38,586 nt of DNA, taken from an uncultured Blautia sp. (lineage in GTDB: Bacteria; Bacillota; Clostridia; Lachnospirales; Lachnospiraceae). The DNA is taken from NCBI GenBank assembly GCA_900539525.1, contig UQCM01000023.1, positions 1 to 38,586 of the forward strand, in the 5' to 3' direction. A model generated the notes under the pieces. It was not told where the DNA came from and did no database searches. It saw only the letters and a list, made by a program, of their open reading frames with translations. This document shows, piece after piece, positions 1 through 5,545 of the stretch. Both the position numbers and the translations under genes were made by a program. The first letter of the stretch is position 1, and the number at the start of each line of letters is the position of its first letter.

Positions 1-113
1 TTGTGAATGATCGTTCCTTTTTTTACATCCCGTGTAATCAAATTGTCTGAAATTAGTTTTTTCTGTGCTGTATTTAAGTCATTCCATAGTGGAAAATAAT
101 TTTCGAAGTTCAT
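1..113 (-). CDS. Crp/Fnr-family transcriptional regulator, N-terminal fragment (runs off the window)
   Basis: This is a partial gene whose start codon lies at 113-111 on the minus strand and whose remainder lies before base 1. The 37 visible codons begin MNFENYFPLWNDLNTAQKKL and end near DVKKGTIIHN. This matches the opening helix and first strand of the cyclic-nucleotide-binding-like domain of Crp/Fnr regulators, where a short helical segment is followed by a KKGxxIH turn. An AAAGGAG ribosome binding site sits 7-8 bases upstream, and a strong divergent promoter (138-166) precedes it. It is transcribed away from the thioredoxin gene at 304, a common Clostridia arrangement in which the regulator responds to redox or nitrosative stress. 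The ligand and DNA-binding domain are outside the window, so the subtype cannot be assigned. Confidence 0.75.
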   Translation of the reverse strand, partial: MNFENYFPLWNDLNTAQKKLISDNLITRDVKKGTIIH

Positions 114-137
114 AACCGTTATCTCCTTTACGAACAT

Positions 138-166
138 AGTATACTTGCTTTTTTTAGATGCGTCAA
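138..166 (-). promoter_or_regulatory. sigma-A promoter of the Crp/Fnr gene
   Basis: On the minus strand a -35 TTGACG (166-161) and a -10 TATACT (143-138) are separated by exactly 17 bases. The promoter reads into the regulator whose start codon is at 113. Confidence 0.75.
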
Positions 167-175
167 TTATATAAC

Positions 176-187
176 TGGCATATGCCA
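176..187. promoter_or_regulatory. Palindrome TGGCATATGCCA upstream of the Crp/Fnr promoter
   Basis: A perfect 12-base palindrome lies 9 bases upstream of the -35 box of the regulator promoter. It could be an operator for this gene or for the divergent thioredoxin gene. This is inferred from position and symmetry only. Confidence 0.4.
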
Positions 188-228
188 TAAATAGAAATAA
201 AAAGAAGTGTAATAAAGTAAATTATCTT

Positions 229-249
229 TTCTGTGATATCATCACAGAA
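229..249. promoter_or_regulatory. Candidate Crp/Fnr-type operator
   Basis: A perfect inverted repeat has 9-base arms TTCTGTGAT and ATCACAGAA around a 3-base centre. Its half-sites TGTGA/TCACA are those of the classical CRP family, but the gap is 5 bases instead of the canonical 6. It lies 55 bases upstream of the thioredoxin start, between it and a divergent Crp/Fnr gene, so autoregulation and control of the thioredoxin gene by that regulator are plausible. Confidence 0.5.
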
Positions 250-303
250 GCAAGATCTTTTATGCGATATATTAAGTTCAAACAGGAGAAGGAGTTGAAA
301 AAT

Positions 304-954
304 ATGACATCAATAAATATAAATAAAGAAAAGTTTGGACAATTAATTCATAAAGAAAAACCGGTTTTGGTTGATTTCTGGGCACCTTGGTGTGGTTATT
401 GCCGTAGAATTGGAGCGGCTTATGAAAAAATAAGTGAAGAATACAGCGATATTCTTATTGCTGGAAAAGTAAATATTGATGAAGAACCACAGATTGCAGA
501 AGCTGAAAAGATTGAGATCCTTGGGCTTGTTCATCAGTATGCAGCGTCAATGTTGGAAAAAGAAAAGAAAGTATCTTCCAACAGGCAATGCGACTACAAA
601 GAGATCAATACCGCAGAATTGCAAAAACAGAGCCGACAGTTGACCTCGGAAAAGATGAAACTCTATGATGATTACAAAGATGGTCGTATAGATCGTGATT
701 CGTATAAGCAGAGAGCTAGAAAGATAAGTGTGCAGCTGGATGAAATAAAACGAAAGATAGAAGATGCGGAGAATAGTAAAAAGCTTCTTGAACAAAATGA
801 ACTTTCTGATAAAATAAAACTAAAAGATTTCTTGGGAATTCAGAAGTTCGATACAGAGAAGCTGCGTGAGATTATCAAGGTGATCCGTGTTCATAGTCAA
901 GATGAAATTGAAATCGAATGGAATTTTGACGATATTTTTTCGGAACAGAGGTAA
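304..954 (+). pseudogene. Chimeric ORF: thioredoxin N-terminal two-thirds fused to a large serine recombinase C-terminus
   Basis: The start at 304 is chosen because GGAGAAGGAG lies just upstream; an in-frame ATG at 262 has no such site. Residues 1-72 are a thioredoxin: strand VLVDF, active site WAPWCGYC (Cys30 and Cys33; CGYC replaces the usual CGPC), then KVNIDEEPQIAE. The expected cis-Pro IPT segment and the last two strands are missing. From residue 73 (nucleotide 520) the sequence becomes the coiled-coil C-terminal region of a resolvase-type large serine recombinase, with the typical KLYDDYKDGRIDRDSYKQRA stretch and a terminal IKVIRVHSQDEIEIEW-type strand. The frame stays open through the junction, giving 216 residues. 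This looks like a deletion scar left by a mobile element that had inserted into the thioredoxin gene. The product would have a redox-type CxxC motif but probably no stable thioredoxin fold. Confidence 0.8.
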
Positions 955-1000
955 CTTGAGCAGGATAAGAATGATTTATCAGAAGATAATAAAAGTGCTG

Positions 1001-1032
1001 GGACTACCTGATGGGAGCGTCAGATAGTCTCC
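1001..1032 (+). terminator. Hairpin downstream of the recombinase remnant
   Basis: GGACTACCTGA pairs imperfectly with TCAGATAGTCTCC and is followed within a few bases by an A/T tract (AAAAAAATAAAATTTTTTTT). It could be a terminator left over from the mobile element. Confidence 0.4.
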
Positions 1033-1069
1033 GGCAGAAAAAAATAAAATTTTTTTTGTCCTATACTTG

Positions 1070-1252
1070 ACACATCCACATGTATGTCGTCATACTTACT
1101 GCAGCAACATGGCAAAGACAGGAATTAATCCAAAGTCATTACAGTATCTGATGGGACATGCGGATATCAGTGTTACTCTTAACACATATACTCACGTAAG
1201 ATTTGAAGATGCGAAGGAAGAATTAAAGAAACTGAAGTTAGTCAATGCCTAG
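1070..1252 (+). pseudogene. Tyrosine recombinase (Tn916-type phage/ICE integrase) C-terminal remnant
   Basis: About 60 codons remain, from HPHVCRHTYCSN through LMGHADISVTLNTYTH to the stop at 1250-1252. They hold the HxxR box and the H...Y catalytic tyrosine block of Tn916/phage integrases, but the N-terminal arm-binding and core domains and the first catalytic Arg are absent, so the enzyme cannot work. The open frame begins only after an A/T-rich tract, without a ribosome binding site. Together with the serine recombinase tail upstream it shows that two different integrative elements, or one composite, have decayed here. Confidence 0.85.
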
Positions 1253-1268
1253 TGTTTTAGGCATTTTT
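1244..1268 (+). terminator. Intrinsic terminator of the integrase remnant
   Basis: AATGCCTA pairs with TAGGCATT around a six-base loop and is followed by TTT. The stem overlaps the integrase stop codon. Confidence 0.6.
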
Positions 1269-1292
1269 AAGGGATTTCATCCATGGCAGACT

Positions 1293-1336
1293 AACTGTGG
1301 GAAAACCGGTTGAATTTCCCACACTTTTCCCACACT
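1293..1336. repeat. Arm-type integrase binding repeats (element end)
   Basis: Two perfect tandem 11-base repeats TTTCCCACACT occupy 1315-1325 and 1326-1336. A near copy in inverse orientation (TGTGGGAAAA) lies about 15 bases upstream. Tandem arm sites of this kind just beyond int are typical of Tn916-like elements. Here they mark the old element boundary next to the integrase stub. Confidence 0.5.
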
Positions 1337-1462
1337 CAAAGGAAAAGATATGCAAAATCTTGCTAAGATACACCAATAGAGCATGGAAACATGAAAATGC
1401 TCAAACCCTTGGAAATACGGCATTTCTTGGCAAAATCGAGCAAAATATGGAGGTTGAAACAC

Positions 1463-1927
1463 ATGATTAAAATACTTTTCGTTTGCCACGGCAACATCTG
1501 CCGCAGCCCCATGGCAGAATATGTTTTAAAAGATATGATCAAGAAATCAGGTCGTGAAACCGATTTTTACATTGATTCCGCCGCCACCAGCACGGAAGAG
1601 ATCGGAAACGGAGTCCATTACGGCACGAGGAGAAAGTTAAAGGAGCAGGGGATCCCCTGCGGGGATCACCGGGCGGTGCAGCTGAGGCGGTCGGATTATA
1701 GCAAATACGATTATCTGATCGGAATGGATACATGGAACATCCGGAATATGATGCGTATTCTTGGAGATGACAGAGAGAAAAAAGTATGGAGGCTTCTGGA
1801 TTTTTCAGAGAATCCACGGGATATTGCGGATCCCTGGTATACCGGAAATTTTGATCTTACCTATGAAGATATTGTGGAAGGATGCCATGCATTTCTGAAA
1901 TATCTGAAACAAAATCATTCTGCCTAA
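1463..1927 (+). CDS. Low-molecular-weight protein-tyrosine phosphatase
   Basis: The product is a 154-residue cytoplasmic phosphatase of the LMW-PTP/arsenate-reductase fold, expected to remove phosphate from tyrosine (or arginine) side chains of target proteins. The P-loop CHGNICRSP at residues 8-16 carries the nucleophile Cys8 and Arg14. The general acid is Asp123 in the ADPWYTGNF segment, as in the family. The length equals the usual 150-160 residues. An ATG further upstream at 1391 is in frame, but the start at 1463 is preferred because TGGAGG lies 9 bases before it and the protein then begins directly at the first beta strand. No partner kinase or capsule operon is adjacent; the gene stands between the mobile-element scar and the cysteine genes, so its substrate cannot be inferred. 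Confidence 0.9.
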   Translation: MIKILFVCHGNICRSPMAEYVLKDMIKKSGRETDFYIDSAATSTEEIGNGVHYGTRRKLKEQGIPCGDHRAVQLRRSDYSKYDYLIGMDTWNIRNMMRILGDDREKKVWRLLDFSENPRDIADPWYTGNFDLTYEDIVEGCHAFLKYLKQNHSA

Positions 1928-1936
1928 TAGAGTAAA

Positions 1937-1955
1937 TGATGTTGGGGTCAAAACC
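1937..1955 (-). repeat. Dispersed TTTTGACCC-type repeat, copy 1 (diverged)
   Basis: Read on the minus strand it is GGTTTTGACCCCAACATCA, related to the motif TTTTGACCCTGGCATC found at 21417, 28095, 30191 and 33488. It lies in the gap after the phosphatase gene. Confidence 0.45.
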
Positions 1956-1996
1956 ATTTGCCCCTTCCCATTTGCCCCCCTCGACTCATAAAAAGC

Positions 1997-2025
1997 TTTA
2001 ATTTTTTACAGAGCCGTATTATAAT
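1997..2025 (+). promoter_or_regulatory. Promoter of the cysteine synthase-metY pair
   Basis: A perfect -10 TATAAT (2020-2025) is preceded at 17 bases by a weak -35 TTTAAT (1997-2002). A poor -35 suggests that the promoter may need activation. Confidence 0.5.
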
Positions 2026-2038
2026 AGAGCAGAGACGG

Positions 2039-2052
2039 CAGCAGATCTGCTG
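2039..2052. promoter_or_regulatory. Perfect palindrome CAGCAGATCTGCTG in the leader
   Basis: A 14-base perfect palindrome lies 14 bases after the -10 box and 13 bases before the ribosome binding site of the cysteine-synthase gene. This position suits a repressor operator or a short RNA hairpin. No known sulfur regulator site is recognised. Confidence 0.4.
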
Positions 2053-2079
2053 TCAAGTACGATTCTGGAGGAAAATAAA

Positions 2080-3006
2080 GTGATTTATAATAATGTACTG
2101 GAGGCAATCGGCCATACGCCGATGATCCGCCTGAACCGGATGGTGGATGAGGACTCCGCAGAGATTCTGGTCAAATATGAGGGGGTCAATATCGGCGGTT
2201 CCATAAAGACCAGAACAGCATACAATATGCTCCGTGAGGCGGAGAAGGCAGGGCTGATCCGGGAGGATTCCATCATCGTAGAGCCGACCAGCGGAAATCA
2301 GGGGATCGGTATTGCACTGGTAGGTGCGGTAAAGGGATATACGGTGAAGATCATCATGCCGGATTCCGTCAGTGAGGAGCGTAGAAAGCTGGTACAGCAG
2401 TATGGCGCCGAGGTGGTGCTGATCCATGATGATGGAGATATCGGAAAATGTATTGATGAATGTTTGGCAACGGCTCTTCGCATGGAGAAGGAAGATCCGA
2501 GAGTCTTTGTACCTCAGCAGTTTTCCAATCCCAACAACCCGCTGGTACATAAGTATCATACGGCAGTGGAGATTCTGGAGCAGATCGAAGGACCGGTTCA
2601 CGGGTTCTGTTCCGGCGTGGGAACGGGTGGAACATTGTCAGGTATTGGAGAGGTGCTGAAGAACCAGTATCCGGATATTACGATCTGGGCAGTGGAACCG
2701 GAGCATGCGGCGATTCTGTCCGGTGGAAGCATCGGTACGCATCTGCAGATGGGCATCGGTGACGGTCTGATTCCAGACAATCTGAATATGGACATTTATG
2801 AGGATATCTGTGTAATCACGGACGAGGAGGCCCTGGAGGTATCGAGAAGACTGGCAAGAGAAGAAGGACTTCTCTGCGGAATCTCCAGCGGATCGAATGT
2901 GGCGGCAGCATTGAAGCTGGCGAAGAAGCTGGGACCGGGAAAAACAGTGGTGACGATACTTCCGGATACCGGGGAGAGATATTTCAGCACTGTCCTGTTT
3001 GAATGA
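2080..3006 (+). CDS. Cysteine synthase / cystathionine beta-synthase-like PLP enzyme
   Basis: The 308-residue product is a fold-type II PLP enzyme of the CysK/CysM/CBS family, which replaces the beta substituent of O-acetylserine (or serine) with sulfide or homocysteine. Lys43 in GGSIKTR is the Schiff-base lysine, and GTGGT (181-185) holds the PLP phosphate. The substrate-binding loop reads TSGNQG (70-75), where most CysK proteins have TSGNTG, and the C-terminal GISSGSN replaces GISSGAA. These changes make strict CysK activity uncertain. The gene starts with GTG, preceded by CTGGAGG. It is followed after 23 bases by metY, so the two are likely an operon for sulfide assimilation into cysteine and homocysteine. 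Alternatives are a diverged cysteine synthase or a transsulfuration CBS. Confidence 0.85.
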   Translation: MIYNNVLEAIGHTPMIRLNRMVDEDSAEILVKYEGVNIGGSIKTRTAYNMLREAEKAGLIREDSIIVEPTSGNQGIGIALVGAVKGYTVKIIMPDSVSEERRKLVQQYGAEVVLIHDDGDIGKCIDECLATALRMEKEDPRVFVPQQFSNPNNPLVHKYHTAVEILEQIEGPVHGFCSGVGTGGTLSGIGEVLKNQYPDITIWAVEPEHAAILSGGSIGTHLQMGIGDGLIPDNLNMDIYEDICVITDEEALEVSRRLAREEGLLCGISSGSNVAAALKLAKKLGPGKTVVTILPDTGERYFSTVLFE

Positions 3007-3029
3007 TAGAAAAAAGAGGAGAGAATGAT

Positions 3030-4310
3030 ATGAGCGATTACAGAATAGAAACAAAATGTATTCAGTCCGGCTGGAAGCCGAAAAAGGGCGAGCCAAGGGT
3101 GCTTCCCATTTATCAGAGTACCACGTTCAAATACGATACGACTGATGAAATGGGAAAACTGTTCGATCTGGAGGAGAGCGGATATTTCTATACCAGACTG
3201 CAGAATCCTACAAATGATGCGGTGGCAGCAAAGATTGCCGACCTGGAGGGTGGCGTGGCAGCAATGCTGACCTCTTCCGGACAGGCGGCAAATTTCTATG
3301 CGGCCTTTAATATCTGCGAGGCAGGAGATCATATCGTATGCGGCGCTACGGTTTATGGAGGAACCTTTAATCTCTTCGGTGTTACCATGAAGAAGCTGGG
3401 AATTGAATGTACCTTTGTGGATGTGGACGCTCCGGCAGAGGAGATCGCAAAAGCATTCCGTCCGAACACAAAGCTGGTATTTGCCGAGACGATCGCAAAT
3501 CCGGCGCTGGTGGTTCTTGATATTGAGAAGTTTGCGAAGCTGGCACATGACCATGAGGTGCCGCTGATCGTGGACAATACCTTTGCTACACCGGTGAACT
3601 GCCGTCCCTTTGAATGGGGGGCCGATATCGTGACCCATTCCACCACAAAATACATGGACGGACATGCGATGCAGGTGGGCGGTGCCATCGTTGACAGCGG
3701 AAACTTCGACTGGAACGCATACGGTGACAAGTATCATGGCCTGACGCAGCCGGATGATTCCTATCATGGTGTGGTTTATACGGAGCGTTTTGGTAAGGCG
3801 GCTTATATTACGAAGGCAACGGTACAGCTGATGAGGGATCTTGGTTCGATACCTTCCCCCCAGAACTGCTTCCTGCTGAATGTGGGACTGGAAACACTGC
3901 CTCTTCGTGTGGAGCGCCATTGCTATAATGCTCAGAAGGTGGCAGAGTTTTTGAATGCCCATGAGAAGGTAACGTCTGTGAATTATGCAGGGCTTCCAGG
4001 TGATAAATATCACGAGCTTGCAAAGAAATATATGCCAAATGGAACCTGTGGTGTCATTTCCTTTGAAGTGGCAGGAGGAAGAGAGGGAGCCGTTCGCTTT
4101 ATGGACAGCCTGAAGATGGCGGCTATCGTGACGCATGTGGCAGATGCACGTACAAGCGTACTTCATCCTGCAAGCCATACCCACAGGCAGATGAATGACC
4201 AGCAGCTGGCAGAGGCAGGTGTTTCTCCGGGAATGATCCGTCTTTCCATCGGAATTGAAAATGTCAATGATATCATAGAAGACCTCGCACAGGCACTGGA
4301 AAGTGTGTAA
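3030..4310 (+). CDS. metY: O-acetylhomoserine sulfhydrylase (Cys/Met metabolism PLP enzyme)
   Basis: The 426-residue protein belongs to the Cys/Met metabolism PLP family and is closest to MetY, which makes homocysteine from O-acetylhomoserine and sulfide. Visible marks are the YTRLQNPTNDAV segment, SSGQAAN, and the PLP lysine Lys207 in HSTTKYMDGH. The ATG at 3030 is preferred because GAGGAG precedes it by about 10 bases; an ATG at 3003 overlapping the previous stop lacks a good site. The natural 3' end has been changed: the stop TAA at 4308-4310 lies in the terminal repeat of a small inserted element. Without that element the frame would continue for six more codons (QSDLKQ) to a stop at 4403. 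A gamma-lyase role cannot be excluded. Confidence 0.9.
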   Translation: MSDYRIETKCIQSGWKPKKGEPRVLPIYQSTTFKYDTTDEMGKLFDLEESGYFYTRLQNPTNDAVAAKIADLEGGVAAMLTSSGQAANFYAAFNICEAGDHIVCGATVYGGTFNLFGVTMKKLGIECTFVDVDAPAEEIAKAFRPNTKLVFAETIANPALVVLDIEKFAKLAHDHEVPLIVDNTFATPVNCRPFEWGADIVTHSTTKYMDGHAMQVGGAIVDSGNFDWNAYGDKYHGLTQPDDSYHGVVYTERFGKAAYITKATVQLMRDLGSIPSPQNCFLLNVGLETLPLRVERHCYNAQKVAEFLNAHEKVTSVNYAGLPGDKYHELAKKYMPNGTCGVISFEVAGGREGAVRFMDSLKMAAIVTHVADARTSVLHPASHTHRQMNDQQLAEAGVSPGMIRLSIGIENVNDIIEDLAQALESV

Positions 4311-4376
4311 AGAGCCATACATGAGCAAAAGGAAAGCCTCGCAGAGGTGGGTTTGCGAATGGACTCTGACAGTTAC
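4307..4376 (+). mobile_element. MITE-like element, 70-bp deletion copy (subfamily A) with perfect 8-bp target duplication
   Basis: The element begins GTAAAGAGCC and ends GGACTCTGACAGTTAC, matching the ends of the 153-bp copy at 8516-8668. Its interior GAGCAAAAGGAAAGCCTC equals the right part of that copy. It is flanked by perfect direct repeats GAAAGTGT at 4299-4306 and 4377-4384, the signature of transposition. It inserted near the 3' end of metY and provides its stop codon. Confidence 0.85.
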
Positions 4377-4421
4377 GAAAGTGTGCAGAGCGATTTAAAA
4401 CAGTAGTAAAATGAAAAGCAG

Positions 4422-4469
4422 GGACCAGATTTCATTGGATAGCGGAAAGCCTCCAATGGGACCTGGTCC
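4422..4469 (+). promoter_or_regulatory. Strong leader hairpin ahead of the sbcD-like gene
   Basis: GGACCAG (4422-4428) pairs with CTGGTCC (4463-4469), and CATTGGA (4433-4439) pairs with TCCAATG (4452-4458), with a symmetric 4x4 internal loop. No U-run follows, and the ribosome binding site of the next gene starts about 9 bases later. It may be a decayed terminator of metY or a leader structure. Confidence 0.45.
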
Positions 4470-4489
4470 TGATTGTGAAAGGGGAGTTT

Positions 4490-5545
4490 ATGCATTTTTT
4501 TCATATAGCGGATGTGCATCTGGGCGCTGCTCCGGATGCGGGGTTTCCGTGGGGAGCCAGGAGAAAAGAGGAGATCTGGACCAGCTTTCGCAGACTGATC
4601 GGGAAGGCCCGGGAGGAGGAGACGGATCTGCTTCTGATCGCGGGGGATCTGTTTCACAGGCAGCCGCTGCTAAGGGAGCTGAAAGAGGTGAATTATCTCT
4701 TTTCCACGCTGCCGCACACGCAGGTGGTCATCATAGCAGGAAATCATGATTATCTCAGGCATGGTTCCTTCTATGAGGGTTTCCGGTGGTGTGAAAATGT
4801 TTTTTTCCTGGGAAGTGCTTCCTGCCAGAAGGTGGTATTTCCGAAGCTGAAGACTGCCGTGTATGGTCTGAGCTATCACACACGGGAGATCAGGGAACCT
4901 CTCTATGACGGGCTGTATCCGGAAGGGGATGATATGTTTTCCATTCTCCTGGCACACGGGGGAGATGAAAAGCATATTCCGATCGACAGAAAGAAGCTGC
5001 TGGAAGCGGGCTTTGATTACATTGCACTGGGGCATATCCACAAGCCGCAGATTCTGGTGCGGGATCAGATGGCATACGCCGGGGCGCTGGAGCCGCTGGA
5101 TAAAAATGACTGCGGGCCCCACGGCTATCTTTCAGGTGAATATGAAAGAGGGAGACTGACTCTCTCGTTTGTACCCTGGGCAGTGCGGGATTACCGGATG
5201 CTGGAGATTGCGGTGGACGAAGAACAGACGGACTTCTCCGTGGAGGAGCAGATCGTACAGCGGATCCGGGAGACCGGAAAACAGCATATCTACCGGATCC
5301 ATCTGACGGGCTTTCGTGACCCGGATATTGTGTTTCAGCGGGAGAGGTATTACAGCCTCGGAAACATCATCGAAGTGATCGATGATACAGAGCCCGCCTA
5401 TGACTTCGAAGAGCTGAGGAACAGGCATCGGGAGGATGTGATCGGTGCATTTATAGAAGCCCTTTATCGGTCCGATATGAGCGAGGTGCAGAGAAAGGCC
5501 CTGATCTACGGGGTACAGGCGATGCTGGAGGTGAAGGAATCATGA
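4490..5545 (+). CDS. DNA repair exonuclease, metallophosphoesterase subunit (SbcD/YhaO-like)
   Basis: The 351-residue calcineurin-type phosphoesterase shows all metal-binding motifs of the SbcD/Mre11/YhaO family: DVHLG (Asp8, His10), GDLFH (Asp53), GNHDY (Asn85, His86), an HGGDEKH segment and GHIHKPQ. It should be the manganese-dependent nuclease that, with its ATPase partner, trims DNA ends or hairpins. The ATG at 4490 is chosen because AAAGGGGAG ends three bases before it; an in-frame GTG at 4475 lies upstream of that site. Its stop overlaps the start of the next gene by four bases (ATGA), as expected for translationally coupled nuclease-ATPase pairs. The region after the phosphoesterase core (about 230-351) is the family capping domain. 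Confidence 0.88.
   Translation: MHFFHIADVHLGAAPDAGFPWGARRKEEIWTSFRRLIGKAREEETDLLLIAGDLFHRQPLLRELKEVNYLFSTLPHTQVVIIAGNHDYLRHGSFYEGFRWCENVFFLGSASCQKVVFPKLKTAVYGLSYHTREIREPLYDGLYPEGDDMFSILLAHGGDEKHIPIDRKKLLEAGFDYIALGHIHKPQILVRDQMAYAGALEPLDKNDCGPHGYLSGEYERGRLTLSFVPWAVRDYRMLEIAVDEEQTDFSVEEQIVQRIRETGKQHIYRIHLTGFRDPDIVFQRERYYSLGNIIEVIDDTEPAYDFEELRNRHREDVIGAFIEALYRSDMSEVQRKALIYGVQAMLEVKES

Noticed and set aside
1315..1336. CRISPR-like repeat
   Set aside because: Only two directly abutting 11-base repeats without spacers; arm-type integrase sites explain them better.
1391..1462. N-terminal extension of the LMW phosphatase
   Set aside because: The extra 24 codons have no binding site before them, and the family starts at the MIKILFVCHGN strand, which has TGGAGG upstream.
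2796..4328. Long open frame on the minus strand opposite metY (510 codons)
   Set aside because: It is His/Cys/Arg-rich without any recognisable motif, has no binding site, and lies antisense to a clear PLP enzyme; it is a codon-bias shadow. The same holds for minus-strand frames opposite mfd and plus-strand frames opposite prs (7131-8054).
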